Assembly: GCF_000756665.1 (NCBI RefSeq)
Contig: NZ_ARXV01000005.1
Location: 228,591-292,590, forward strand
Length of the DNA stretch: 64,000 nucleotides
From: Alcanivorax nanhaiticus
GTDB taxonomy: Bacteria; Pseudomonadota; Gammaproteobacteria; Pseudomonadales; Alcanivoracaceae
Reading direction: 5' to 3'
Shown: positions 37,318 through 50,700 of the stretch, in pieces
How the letters are laid out: the number at the start of each line of letters is the position of its first letter
Numbering within the stretch: the stretch's first letter is position 1
Program-made: the position numbers and the translations under genes
Notes under the pieces: model-generated
Database searches by the model: none
What the model was told of the DNA's origin: nothing
What the model saw: only the letters and a program-made list of their open reading frames with translations

Positions 37318-38610
37318 ATGAGCAAACCCAAGATTGTTGTCGTCGGCGGCGGTGCCGGCGGCCTGCCACTGGTCACCAAGCTGGGCCGTAAACTCGGTCG
37401 TGTCGGTAACGCCGATGTCACCCTGGTGGATTCCTCCAGTATTCACGTCTGGAAACCGCGCTTTCATGAAGTGGCCACCGGCGCCATCGACGCAGACCTG
37501 GATGCAGTGGATTACCGCGCCCATGCGCAACTGAACCATTACCGCTTCGAGCCCGGCACCCTGACCCAAGTCGATACCGCCAATCAGCAACTCACTCTGG
37601 CACCGCTCAATGATGAGCAAGGCAAAGAAGTGCTGCCAGAACGCAAACTCGACTACGACTATCTGGTGCTGGCCACCGGCAGCCAGAGCAACGACTTCGG
37701 CACCCCGGGCGTGCGCGACAACTGCCTGTTCATGGACAGCCGTGCGCAAGCCGAGCGTTTTCGTGAACGATTCCTGAATGCCTGCTTGCATGCGAACCAC
37801 GAAGGCAAGCCGGTCTCTGTCGCCATTGTTGGCGGCGGTGCCACTGGCGTGGAACTGGCCGCAGAACTCCACCACGCGGTGTCCATGCTCAACTTCTACG
37901 GCCATGACAAACTGGACCGCAAACACTTGCAGGTGGATATCATCGAGGCTGCACCGCGCATCCTCCCGGTGTTGAGCGAGCGAGTATCCGCCACTGCCAC
38001 CAAGCGCCTGGAAGCACTGGGCGTGAAAGTACGCACCGGCGTCATGGTGGCCGAAGCCACCGAACAGGCTTTCGTTCCCAAGGATGGCGACCCGATCGAG
38101 GCTGATCTGCTGGTCTGGGCGGCAGGGGTAAAGTGCCCGGAATGGCTTGGCCAGATTCCCGGCCTGACCACCAATCGTATCAACCAGGTGGAGGTAGAGC
38201 CGACCCTGCAAGCCAAGGGTTTCAAGAACATCTTCATCATTGGTGATGCAGCGTTCCTGATCCCGGAAGGCGCAGAACGCCCCATCCCGCCACGCGCCCA
38301 ATCCGCCCAGCAGATGGCCCAACACACCGCCCGCAGCCTGCAACAGTTGCTGATGAACCGCGAACCGCGCGCCTTCGAGTACAAGGACCATGGCTCACTG
38401 GTATCGCTGTCCAACTACAGCTCTGTCGGCATGCTGATGGGCAACCTGAAAGGTGGCAACTTCTTCGTTGAAGGCTGGCTGGCAAGAATGATGTACATCA
38501 GCCTGTACCGTATGCATCAGGCCGCGCTGTACGGCTGGCCGAGAACGGTAATGCTGCTGATCGCCGGGCGTTTCAACAAGCTGGTTAGACCGCGGTTGAA
38601 GTTGCACTGA
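37318..38610 (+). CDS. ndh: NADH dehydrogenase type II (NDH-2)
   Basis: 430 residues. FAD Rossmann VVVGGGAGGLPL at residue 7, NADH Rossmann VAIVGGGATGVELAAEL near 168, and the flavin-binding FIIGDAAF with a quinone-binding region ending ENx-like AQSAQQMAQH. C-terminal amphipathic helices (GWLARMMYISLYRMHQAALY) attach it to the membrane. Non-proton-pumping transfer from NADH to quinone. CAGGAG precedes the ATG. About 220 bases separate it from the pckA terminator, holding its promoter. Confidence 0.95.
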   Translation: MSKPKIVVVGGGAGGLPLVTKLGRKLGRVGNADVTLVDSSSIHVWKPRFHEVATGAIDADLDAVDYRAHAQLNHYRFEPGTLTQVDTANQQLTLAPLNDEQGKEVLPERKLDYDYLVLATGSQSNDFGTPGVRDNCLFMDSRAQAERFRERFLNACLHANHEGKPVSVAIVGGGATGVELAAELHHAVSMLNFYGHDKLDRKHLQVDIIEAAPRILPVLSERVSATATKRLEALGVKVRTGVMVAEATEQAFVPKDGDPIEADLLVWAAGVKCPEWLGQIPGLTTNRINQVEVEPTLQAKGFKNIFIIGDAAFLIPEGAERPIPPRAQSAQQMAQHTARSLQQLLMNREPRAFEYKDHGSLVSLSNYSSVGMLMGNLKGGNFFVEGWLARMMYISLYRMHQAALYGWPRTVMLLIAGRFNKLVRPRLKLH

Positions 38611-38615
38611 GGCGG

Positions 38616-38640
38616 TAGCGAGTTTCGAAGAGCGAGACCC
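38616..38640. repeat. Single-unit copy of the TTTCGAG element flank
   Basis: GAGTTTCGAAGAGCGAGACC matches GAGTTTCGAAGAGCAAAACC at the right edge of the 32-kb array in 18 of 20 positions, and both continue C-(T/G)-GACC. Here the heptad is present about once. It follows ndh and precedes its terminator. Confidence 0.75.
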
Positions 38641-38663
38641 TGACCGCATCAGACTGCAATAGC

Positions 38664-38698
38664 AAAAGGCCGCCCCCAAGTTGGGGACGGCCTTTTTT
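38664..38698. terminator. Bidirectional terminator between ndh and the giant repeat gene
   Basis: AAAAGGCCGCCCCCAAG pairs with TTGGGGACGGCCTTTTTT with one mismatch, with A and T runs on each side. Confidence 0.9.
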
Positions 38699-38791
38699 GT
38701 GGGTTCTCCCTTAAGGGACGAATTCGAGCGACAGCGAGGCGGCGCTCCGAAGAACTTGCCAGCAAGCGATGTGATCGCCGGCAAGCAAGTT

Positions 38792-41700
38792 TTATTCCCC
38801 GGGCTTTCCGGTTCTCCAGAAGATTTCCGTCTCTATCTCCAACTCATAGGCATTACCCATCTTCGCCCACAGATCAGCGATACGCTCCTTCAATGCCTCA
38901 AGCCGTTTTTCCACCAGCTTCTTGCTATCCCTTTCTCCCATGTAGGCAAGTCGCAGAATCGACGGCCCGGCTTGCAACTGATCCATCAGCAACGGCAGGC
39001 GGGTCTCCCACTGCATACGCATCTCGACACTGTCTGGCTCGAATACCGGATCAGCAATATCCAGTCGCACGACCCGATGCAATGCCGCCCCGAAGTTGAA
39101 CTTGATCATCTTGCCTCGGGTCGCACGACGCACCAGTGGATTCTCGGTGGTCATGCGATAACCGGAAGGCAGGGAGCGATCATCCACCTTGAGGATAAAG
39201 TTGGAACCGCGCAATTCGTTGGGCACAACGGCACAGGTAATGTGGAAGCGGCCGTACTGATCACTGGTCACGATCAAGCCTCGTGCCGTCACCGCACGCA
39301 CATTGGGCAGACCCGCCTCACCGTCGTCTTGATAGCCATTCAGGTTGGCATCATCAAACACCTTGCCAATCACATCAGAACAATCGAAGTCCGGATCGGG
39401 CACCACTCTCACTGTTGCGCTGGCCTGGCCGGACACCGAGGCGGCACCCGCCAGCGATCTACTGGCCCTGCGCGTGGTCCGCGCCTGGAAGACCTGGGCA
39501 CGGTTAACGTATTCCCCTTCGCCCACACCGGCACCGACAATGAACAACATCTTGAGGGTGTGCTCACCAGTGGCATCCAGATTCAGCCCCTGCCAGATCA
39601 GGCGACGCCCTTGTACCTCAGGCTCTACCGGCAAATCATTCAGCCGCGCCGAGCCTTCTACATATTTGAAACCGGCCGGGAAGTCATCAACGATGGCCAG
39701 ATCGCTGAGGCGGCTACCGTAGCTGTTATTAATGCGAATCACATAAGGCACAAACTCACCGCGACTCACGTTAACGACCGACGCCACCTTGCTGATGGTG
39801 ACCGCACCGCTCAACTTCGGGTCCACGGGGATGTGGTTGTTGAACATCTGCCGACCTTCCACCGTCGCACCGGCCAGCATCAGGTTCAGGTAGTAACCAG
39901 TCAGCGGGCTGTTGGCCGCCACGGACGTGGGTGGCGCGGCAGCGCTCACCTGTGCCTCACACTGTGCGGACGTGCTGATCGCATCATCACTGCACACCGG
40001 CACGTCATAGGCCGCCGTCTGCTCACCGGTGATCGGGGTAATAATGTTCGACTCGCCGGTGGTGAAACCGCCACCGGGCGGCTGCACCTGGATGCGATAG
40101 TCAGCCCCGGACAGACAGGACGGGTCGCTGAAATTCATGTCGAACTTGTAGAAACCCGAAGCCTGTGTCACCTGCCCTTGCTGTACAGGATCATCGAAAC
40201 AGGCTGCTGCCACTGCTACCCCATTGGCCGCAACCAGACTCAGGGTTGCGCCCGCCACGGGTTCACGGGTAACGGCGTTGTAGACTACCCCATTGGGATC
40301 AATGGGCAGATTAAGGTTCGCTACCACTGCATCGGCAACCGCAGTAATACCCGTGATGCGCTGCAACCCATCAGTAAAGGCCGGGTCCGAATCCGTCATC
40401 CCCAGCGCAGCAGTGGTCACCGTGGCACCCGGCGCTACAAACCGCAGTTCATAACTCTGCCCCGGCTGGGTCTCCGGCAGGCCAGCCAGACTGTAGCTGC
40501 CATCATTCGCGGACTGGGTTACCCGCAGCAAGGTATTGTTGCTCCACACCTGAACGTCCCAGTCCACCAGCGCGGTTTCGGTGGCATCGAAGATATTGTC
40601 AAAATCCTCATCGTGCCATAACGCCCCACTCAGGGTCGCTGCCCCGGGAATGGCACCCACCTGAATATCCACCGTGCTGCTGGCGGTCTGGGTATTGTTG
40701 TTCCAGTACACCTCACCGGTGTTGCTGACAATGGCGTCCAGAGGAATGGCGCTATCCAGGGTGACCCGGAAACGCAACAACGCATTGGCACCAGGTGCCA
40801 GGTCGCCATAAGCCATGCCGTAATCAGCGACCAGCAAGGTGCCTTCGGTTACACCGGCAACGCCGCCATTGAGGGTCGCCGAGTTGGCAACAAACACTCC
40901 CATGGTGGCCAGCCAGGAAAGATCATCCTGAATGATGACCTGGGTCGCCGGCACGGTGCCCACATTGGAGACCTGTACGGTGTACTCAAGCTCGGACCCG
41001 GGCATCACTGCGCCGCCACCAACCACCACCACATTCTTCACAATCGCCAGCTGCTGGGCTTCGCCCACGATGATCTGGGTGGGCTGGTCACCATTGGAAT
41101 CAATACCGTCCTGATCCGACAGTTCATCTGGCAGCTCTTCACTACTCATGGTGCCCTGGTTGATGATCACCGTACCGTTGGCGGTGCCGGTATTAATGGT
41201 GACCTGCAGGGTGACTTCGGCAGTGCTGTTTGCCGCCACGACACCCGAAGCTTCACCAACGGAATTCACCGGCATGCCGGACACCAGCGGCGAAGCACCA
41301 CTGAGATCCGCCACCGCGGCACCGTTCAGGGTGGTGCTGGCAGGAACATAGCTGGTGTTAGCCGGTATCAGATCGGTCAGCATCACATTGGTAGCGGGCT
41401 GATCCGCCGTGTTGGTCACGGTAAAGGTGTACAGCAGGGTGTCGTCCGGATCCGGGGCGTTGTTGCCATTGAGATCATTGGCCAGCACCACGGTTTTCTG
41501 CACGTCCAGTAGCGGCAGGTTACCGACAATATCCACAGTGGGATCATTCAGCGCAGGCGTGGCCGGATCGTCGGAAGGCTGCTCCATGAAATCGGTGCCG
41601 CCGTTGCCCGTACCCAACACAAAACCCTGGTTGGCAATCAAGGTGCCCGGCAGCGCATCGCTGTCCACTTGCACGTCAAACGTCACTGTCGCCACATGAT

Positions 41701-44700
41701 CAGCCGGTGCCAGACTGTCCGCCAGCAGCACGCCGGGAGTCACATCCACCGGTCCGTTGACCAGCATGCCGCTTTCAATGGCCGAGATCCCCGCCGCCGG
41801 GTCAGGGACCGGGCTACCATTCAGCGTGGTGGTTCCCGCCACGTAACTGGTGTACTGGGGAATGGCATCGCGCAGGAACACGTCACGGGCATCTTCATTA
41901 CCAATGTTGGCCACGGTGAGGGTGTAGCGCAGGGTTTCGCCCGGCTCCAGCACGCTGGCATCCGCACTGATGTCGGCAGACACTTTCTGTACCCGCATCT
42001 GCGGTGCCGAATTCACCGTGATAGCAGTGGGATCTTCCGAGCCCGCCAGGGCGGGATCATCTGTGAGCTGCAGGGTGTTGCCCAGGAAGTCGATCCGCCC
42101 CTGGTTCAATACCTCAGTGGCATCATCCAGCACCGCCACCAGGGTAACGTCGAACGTCACCTGAATGGCGTCGCCAGCGTCGCCCTGGGCGGCAAGATTG
42201 AGATCGGCAATATCCACCAGGCCCTGGCCATTGGTGCCACCTGCCGGGTCAGAATTATCACTGCTGCCTGCGGGCAGGGAAACGATCACCAGAGACCCGG
42301 CTTCGAACCACTCGCCAGCATTCAGTGCGCCCAGATCATCAATGATCGAGAACCCGGTCAGCGACGCCGCGCTGGTGTTGGTCACATCAATCACATAGCG
42401 CAGGGTATCACCGGGGCTCGGTTGCCCATCGCCATCCGCATCCACCTGCACACTGACGGTCTTGTCCACCTGCATGGAAGGCAACACCGGGGTCAGGGTG
42501 TGGTAATCCTGCGGATCCGCCACATCCTCGATCACTTCCTGAAGGTCATGGTTGTAGGTGCGTCGCACTGGGGCCGCATCGTCCGCGCTGAACCACTGCG
42601 TGGCCGCTGCAAAATTGGTCAGGCTGGCGTCAGTGGGAGTGTCCTGATCCAGTTGCGCTTCATAGCTCACCACCAGGATCTGTTCCGGCCCCAATGCTGC
42701 CGTGGCGCTGACACCATTGATGACCAGCACACAGGGATCGCCTGGGGTAAAGCTCAGCGTGTAGTCCGTACTTTCTGCCAGTGTGTTCACCAGCGTGGTG
42801 GCATCGGATTCGTAGATACTCACATCGGTGACCACCGGCGGCACATCACACATGCCTCCCGCTGCCAGATTCGGGAGATAATCGGTCACCGTAATATCCC
42901 GCGCCGTGGCGACGGTGTCGGTGTTCTGGACTGACAGGGTAAATAGTCCCGGTGTGCCATAGGCCAGAGTGGCCGGGCCATCCTTGGTCATCACCAATGA
43001 CGGCTCGACAATGATCATGTCTTCCGAGGTATCGGCCAGGGTGGCGGTATCTCCGGCGAAACTGCCGTAGGAATAGCGCGCGGTATTGTTGAAGGTCAGA
43101 CCTGCCACATTGACCGGATCATCCTGCAGATAGACCGTCAGCTCCACCAGCATCTGTCCCGATGCCGGCACATCCACACCATTGCCGCTGGCCTGATCCA
43201 CCAGATCCAGCGCGGTCGCCGTGCCCTGATTGCTCATGGCCGCCCAGCTGGTGCCGCCGTCGAGGCTGTAGCGGGCTTCACTGAAGGCCAGCACCGCCAC
43301 AGAGGAGGACAGGTCATCCAGCACGTGCACATCGCTCAGGGCAATGTTCTCCGCCACTGCCGGCACGCGAATCTGGTAAGTGAACGGCACACCGATTTCA
43401 GCTTCGGGCTGGGTGATCGTTTTCTGCAGCGCGCCGGCACCAGGGGACGTGAGGCTGGCCGACTGGGCGGCGGTCGGGCCATAGTCTTCCCGCTCACTGG
43501 CATCGCCGTCGGTGGGCACATCACCGTTGTCGAAGGAGAAGTAGAGATTCACCAGCACGCTGTTATCCAGCGTCAGGCTGGCACCGAGATCGGCATCCCC
43601 CTGGGCCGTGTAGACCAGACGCAGGGTGTCACCTGCCGGGATAGTCCAGGCATCGGCAGCGCCGTCCAGATCCCACTGGGCCTGGCCCGTCACCGGATCA
43701 TAGGTTGGGGCCTGTACCGGTAACGCCGCCCCGGACAACAACTCGATACTCTGGGTGGTAACACCTGCCACTCGTAGACCGGCAGGCAGCACATCCTGAA
43801 TCTGCACGTCGTAGGCCGGTGCCTGACCGCTGTTCTGAATATCAACGGTGTAGGTCACCACTTCACCAGCGGTGACCACCGTATCTGCCCCCGTGGCGGT
43901 GGTCACATTCACTGCAGTGACGTCCAGCAAGGGCTGATGCACGTCGATGCTGGCCGTGGCGGGAACCGGGGTCACCGGACCACTCACCAGGGTATAGGTC
44001 AGCTCTGCACTGTTGGCCAGGGTCTGCACCAGCGGCTGCTGACTGAGCGCGTCCAGGTTCAGCACCCGTGCCTGATAGGTGATCACATAGACGTCGTTGC
44101 TGGCATCGCCATCCACCGGATTGGTGATATCACCAATGTCGAAAGTGACGGTCTGGCCACTCACCGCCGGGGCAGCCAAGGTCCCTGCCGTACCAAACTG
44201 ATCCACACTGACCACTTGCTCGAACGCCATGCCTGCAGGGAGGGTATCGGTCACTACCAGATCGGTGTGGGAGCCCTCCTGCAGCGCTACCTGCAAGGCA
44301 AAGTTGACCCGGTCACCGACTCGCAATACGCCATCGTCATCGGGCAGATAGGTATCGCTGACCACCTGTTTGCTGAAGGCGGTGCTGTCGGTGGTGGTCA
44401 CCTGACTGCTGTCCGTAGCCACATAATCATTGAAGGCCGGAGTTTCACTACCGGTCCGCTCGTAAGCGCTGCTGCCCGCCAGACTGGTCCAGCGCAGCAC
44501 CAGGGTGTTGTTCAATGTCTGGCCGGCACCCACGCTGTCTTGCACAACCGCCTGATAGGTGAGATTGAGGTTGCCACCTTCCGCCAGAGTAGCCACGTTC
44601 CAGGTCAGCACCTGAGGCGTATTGATCCCGTCACCGGTGATCGTATCCGGATCCCCCAGGCTGGCACTGCCCGCTTCATACACCAACCCGATATCCAGCG

Positions 44701-47700
44701 TATCGGTCAGGGTCAGGTCATGGGCATCTGCGGCATTGGCACCGGTAGCCGCAGTGACCTGCACGCTATAATCCAGCACCGTACCGGCATTGATGGTGGC
44801 CGGCGACGTCACATCCTTGCTGACCGTCAGCTGCGGCTCGGCAATGGTCAGGGCGGCGGTGGCAGAACTGGTCAGGGTGCTGCCATTGAAGGTATAGCTG
44901 GCAGTATTCACGAAACTGTCGCCGGCATTGCTGTCGGCGTTGTTCACCACCCTTGCCACAAGGGTAATTTCCGCCTGTTGCCCCGCCGGGATCTGCGCCA
45001 GGTTGAGATCCACATTCTGGCCGGCACTGCCGTTGTCGGTGAGCCCGAATGCCGGGTCGTTCACCGTTGCCGAGACGAACTCCAGATCACTGTTCAAGGT
45101 ATCGGTGATCTGCACATCACTGAGCGCCGCGGACAGGGTCGCGCCGGGTACAGTGATGGTGTATTCCACTGCTTCGCCAATCACCGCCTTGGTGGTGGGT
45201 GCCAGCAGGGTCTTCACCGGTACCGCCAGGGTGGCCGGGTTGCTCATCACAAATTCGGTCACTGCCACCGGCGCGTAACGCTGGCCACTGGTGGCCGGTA
45301 GCGACCAGTATTCGGTAATGCCAGCGCCATGGCTCCAGGTGGTATTGGGAGGCGTGTCGGTGTGGAAACCGATGTCGTAATCGATGGTCAGCACACTGCC
45401 CGGCATCACCGGTACATTCAGCTTGATACTCACGCTACCGCCGCGTGCTGCCGGCGGCGTATAGACAAAATCGGCGGCAGCCAACGGCGTACCATCGATG
45501 CTCAACACCGGCGTGGTCAGGGTGCTTTCATCCAGTTCATAGGCCACGTTACCGCTGATCAGCAAATCATAGGCCGGTGCATCGCCGTTGTTCTGTGTCT
45601 CCAGCCGGAACGCCATGGTCTCGCCCGCCAGATCCATGACGTTGTAGGGACTGGTGCGACCATTGCGCTCGGTCTTGACCACATCACTCATCAACGGCTG
45701 GTTAACGGTGATGCCTACCGTGCCTTGCATGCGGCCCGGATCCAGTGGCACCGGGTCGCCGCTCAGGGTGGCATAGGAAAGGGTCACCGCATTGTCCAGC
45801 CCCAGAGCCGCCTGATGCGCCAGCACATCCTCGACCACACGGGCACGGTACACCAGCACCAGGTCATTATTGGCAGAGTTATTGTCGTTGGCGTTGCTGA
45901 TATCACCCAGGCTGAACGTCACTGTCTGCCCGCTGCTTGCATCACCGGCGACCGATGGCGCGCCAATGGGGGCATGGGTAAAGGGATACACTGAATCAAA
46001 CGGCGGCGTATTATCGCCGTTAACGGACACAATCCGGTCAAATTCCATACCTGCCGGCAGCACGTCGGACAGCACCACACTACGGGTGGTGCTCTCGTTC
46101 AAGGTCAGGGTCAGCTGATAATCCAGGCTATCGCCTACCCGCAATCGGCCGTCGCCGCCGAGACTGCCATCAGCCGCCCAGGTGTCCACCAGGAACGCCT
46201 TGCTGATCGCCGTGTCATCGGCAGAGTCGGCGGTCGTGACCTGGGCGGAAATACAGTAATCGTCCGGGGCAGTAATCGCCGGACAGCCGTCACCGGTACG
46301 CTCGTAGACACTGACATCCTGCAGCGAGGTCCAGTCCGCGTTCATGATGTTGGTAAAGGTGCCGCCGGGAACACTGATCACCGCACGGTAGGTCAGCACC
46401 AGTGCCTGACCGGCAGCCAGATCCAGACTGCCGTCAGCATTATCTCGGCCCCAGATCCACTGACCACTGCCGCCATCCGCAGGGGCACTGACAAAGCCGG
46501 TCACCGCACTGCCATTGATGGTGGCCGTCGGGGTAAAACTGCTATCCAGGGTCAGCCCCGTGGGCAGGGTGTCAACGATGTTCAGATCATAGGCGGTGGC
46601 ATTGCCGTTATTGGTCAGGGTCACGGTGTACTCCAGTACCGTCCCCCCGGTGAGCTGACCACCACTGATGTTGGTGTAGTTCTTGGTGGCAGACAGATCC
46701 GACTCAATGGCGGTCACCAGCGCCGTGTTGTCATTCAGGGTCGGGGCAGGTGCACCGGTCTGCCCATGGGTGTAATTCACCTGCACCCCATTACCGAGTG
46801 TGTCGCCACGGTCGGTATTGAGGTCGTTATTGATACGGCCGTAATAGGTAATGCGAATCTGCGGATTAAGGGTGGTGGTGCTCAGATCATCTTCTGTGGC
46901 GGTCACCACCGTACCCACATTCCACAGTACCGCGCCGCTGGCACCATCCGTCGGCAGCGCACTCATTGCCGCTTCGGAAGGCGCAGCACCGTTGATGCTG
47001 GCGATACCGGTGAAATCGTAGGTGATATCAAAGTCAGCGTTGTCCGCCAGCACATAGCTGACGGCACCACTGTTAAGAAAATCCTGAATCTGCAGGTTCT
47101 GGGTAGTGCCTTCCGGCAACAGGATATCCAGTTGAAAGGCCTTGTGAGCACCGATCTCGGGCGCCATGGCCGGGTCCAGATCAGTCTTGGTCAGGGCCAG
47201 CGGCCCCACGGTGGCCTGCACCGTGTTACTGATCGCTTCGTAGTCGTTGGGGGCGGAGGCAGAGCCATCCAGGGAACCGATACGCTGGCCATCGGCCGCG
47301 CCATCCGCACCGATCTGACCGGTGCTGTTGAGGGCGGTGCCTTGCCCCGGCAGAGAGGTCCAGTCTCCCCGCACCAGGTTTTGCAGCATTTGCAGCGGCT
47401 GCACCGCATCATCTACCCGTACCTGGAAAGTGAAGGTGCGGCTGGCGCCAGGTGCCAGCGGGTTGGCAGGCAGCCAGACAAACACCGGACGATTGGGGCC
47501 ATAGGTGGTGGTATCCACCACATCGGGCGGATCGGTCCCTGACACGCTACCGGCAATAAAGGTCATTTCGCTGTCGAGCAGGTCTTCCCACACTCGCAGG
47601 TTATAGGCCGGCGCAGTGCCGCTATTGGTGGCGGTAATGGTAATGTCGATCAGGTCGCCACCATCCACCGGGTTGACCCAGACTTTGTCCAGGCTCACGT

Positions 47701-50700
47701 CCGCTTCCTTCACCTCGACGGCCACTTCATCGAAGGTCAGCACCACGGTGGCACCGCCCTGATTTTGATAGCTCAGCTGGGTGGTGGTTGCCGGGAAACC
47801 ATTGGTGAGGGTGGTGCCATCATTGTTGCTGGCGCTGTTATCCACCCGGGCGATAAAGGTGAGCGGAAATTCAAAGCGGCTCTGGCCCGCCACCACGGAC
47901 GTCAACGTCACATCTCCGAAATCCCAACGCACCTGGGTACCGCTGCAGGTCGGCGTAATTGGCGGTACCGGAGTCAGATCCGGGCGCTTGAAGCCGGCAG
48001 CCGCATAGGGCGGCTGACTGAGATCCACCACTGGCGCTTCGGCACAGCTAAGCCCTGCGGGTAATTGATCTTCCACCACCAGGTTACGAAGCACCGCCAC
48101 CGGCAACTCTGCCAGTAACTGATATTCGATTTCCTCACCCGGGGTCACTTCCTGGGGGCTGCCCTGCCCCAACGGCGTTTGAGAGAGACGCAGAATTTCC
48201 TTTGGCTGGGTGAGCAGCGGAATGATCTCGATGGCGGCATCGGCTTCGGCACTGTTGTACTGACGGGCACCGCCCAGCTCACCGTTGCCCGGAGTCACCA
48301 CAGTCTGTTGACCATGCTCGTTGGCACTGCCTTCCAGGCTGTCATACAGGGAGCTAAAGCGGTTGGTCAGCACCTGCTGCGGCGCAGCCCGTTCATCCGG
48401 GTCCACACGATAGTACAGCTCCACACTGTTGCCCGGCTCGATGCGACGCAAGCCGGTGCCATCCACACCGTGCAGGTGCGAGAAGGTGATTACTGCCGGG
48501 GTGCCGTTAAGCACCACATTGTCCGCCACGCTCCCTTCACCGTCCGTGTCAGCCCCATCAATCAGGCCATCACCGTCGTTGTCCAGACCGTCGGTGGCAA
48601 AGTCCACCACCAGCATCAGGTCACTGGCATCCAGATTGTCGGTGAGTTCCAGGTCGTAGGCTGGCGACCGCGGCTGGCCATCATCGGCGACGCGATTGCT
48701 TACTGTCAGACGGAAGATATAGCTGTGGAAGGTATCGCCTTCGTCCGTCAGATCGACCCAGTTGCTACAGCTCGGGCCGGCACCGTACAGGGTTTCATTA
48801 CAGACCTGTTTTTCCACCTCGATAACGGGTTCAGTGACGACCACATCCGCACGACGGATCGGCTCTTCCGGGTAGCCTGTCGTGGTGCCTTGGGACAGAC
48901 TCCCTTCGGCACCGATCAAACCGCTACCCAGGGTGTAGTTTTCCTGCAGCTGGGTGTTCTCGTTGAAGAACGCCGCATCAAAGGTGGAATCCAGCACATT
49001 GGTGCGATTGGCCGCATGCACGTTGGGTGCATTACGATCATCTTGGGGCTTGTTGAGAATGCGGGTGACGGTATCGAGAATGAACCACTCATCTGCCACT
49101 TCGATTCGGGTGCTGTCCGGCACATTGAAGCGCCAGCCAAACTCACCTTCCTCCAGCGGTGCACGGGCAGTATCCATGTTGACGCCAGTGATAAGCGGAG
49201 TGGATTGCAGGGTGTAGTCGGTATTGGAAATATAGCTCTGACCATCCGGCACCTGATCACGCACCTGGATGTTCTGCACGGAAATAAACGAGAAGCCGGG
49301 CGTCTCAAAACCGAACCAGCCGCCGGTCTCAATTTTCCAGGTACATTCCTCACCGATTTGTACGCGCTCACGATCCTTGCTTTGCCCTGGTGCAGGCGCC
49401 TCGTAGCTCACATCCGCCACGTTTTCATTACAGGTGCCCACCAGATTCTTGATCAGGTTGAAACCGATCACCCGCGCCCAGTGAGTGTCCAGCGAGTAGT
49501 TGTTGCCGCGATCAATCTCACCATCGGCCCGCAGATTATTGGTGCTGCCGGGAGCAGGAAACCACAATGGCAGGCCATCGCCACTGGCATTCAAACCACG
49601 TGCAGTAAAGATTTCACCAACCACATCGGCCCGGAAGGTCAGATCATCTTCTGCTATACCCGCCGGATCGTTGGTCTTGATGACTTCAAAGTCGTAATTA
49701 ACGGTCTGCCCCGGTGCAAGGGGAGACGGCTCGTCACAACGGTAGACGGTGGCAGTGGAGGGAATCGCCACCGGATCCACCCAGGTCTTCCAGGGGGCGG
49801 GTTGAATCGGGCTGCCGGACACGGGCACTACCGAACATTGCGCCGGAGACGTGACAATTTCCATGGTGGCACCAAACGTGACGAACGCCTGGTAGTCCTC
49901 GGCATCATGTCCGCCATTGTTGGTAAGGATGACCCGCAGTGGCAGGCGCTGATTGCGATCATTGGTGAGAATGAAGGTCTGACCATCGATATTGATGTCC
50001 AGGTCTTCCGGATCTGCCGGCACCTGCCCGCGATCCTGATCAGCAATCGCGTAGTTGTTCAGGCTGTTGCCCGTCATGCTGCCGTTGTTGTTGTTACCCC
50101 GCAGGTCATATTCCTGAAGCCCCTGCGCCGCGCAGAGTGTGCGGAACTGAACATAGAGGCGGTTTTCCAGATCGGGGACTTTGGTGGGGTCGGTATTCGG
50201 TTCCGGTGAGGAAATTACATCCTCTTCCAGCACATCCAGGTTGGCCGACAGGTCGTAATAATCCGGATCGATCAACACCACCCGGAACTGGAAGGTCAGT
50301 TCATCACCATGACGCATCAGATGCCGGTCTTCTTCCGCCTGATCCGCATCACTGTCGGTGGTGGAGCTGGACAGCCGGAACTCCGGTGCCGTGTTGTTAA
50401 GGTAGGTGGTGGTATCGCTACCATTCAACGGCAGGCCGCCAGCACGGTTGATCCATTCCAGGGTATCAATGCGCCCTTCATAGTTACCGTACAGCTGCGA
50501 CTCAGCCACAATCTGCGGAGTAAAGGTCGGGTCCATCACATACTCGGGCGGCAACACATCGCGCAGGTGCCAGCTGTCACCCTGATCGAAATAGACCGTG
50601 CCCCGCCCTTCATTACGCAGGGTGATGGTCATCAAGCCACGCGCCCCCACTGGCTGCACGCTATCAAGACCGGTGAGACGACGCTGGACCCGCAAACCGA

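Noticed and set aside
38675..38687. Fourth CCCC-N5-GGGG box (CCCCAAGTTGGGG)
   Set aside because: It is part of the stem of the ndh terminator and is not upstream of a start codon.
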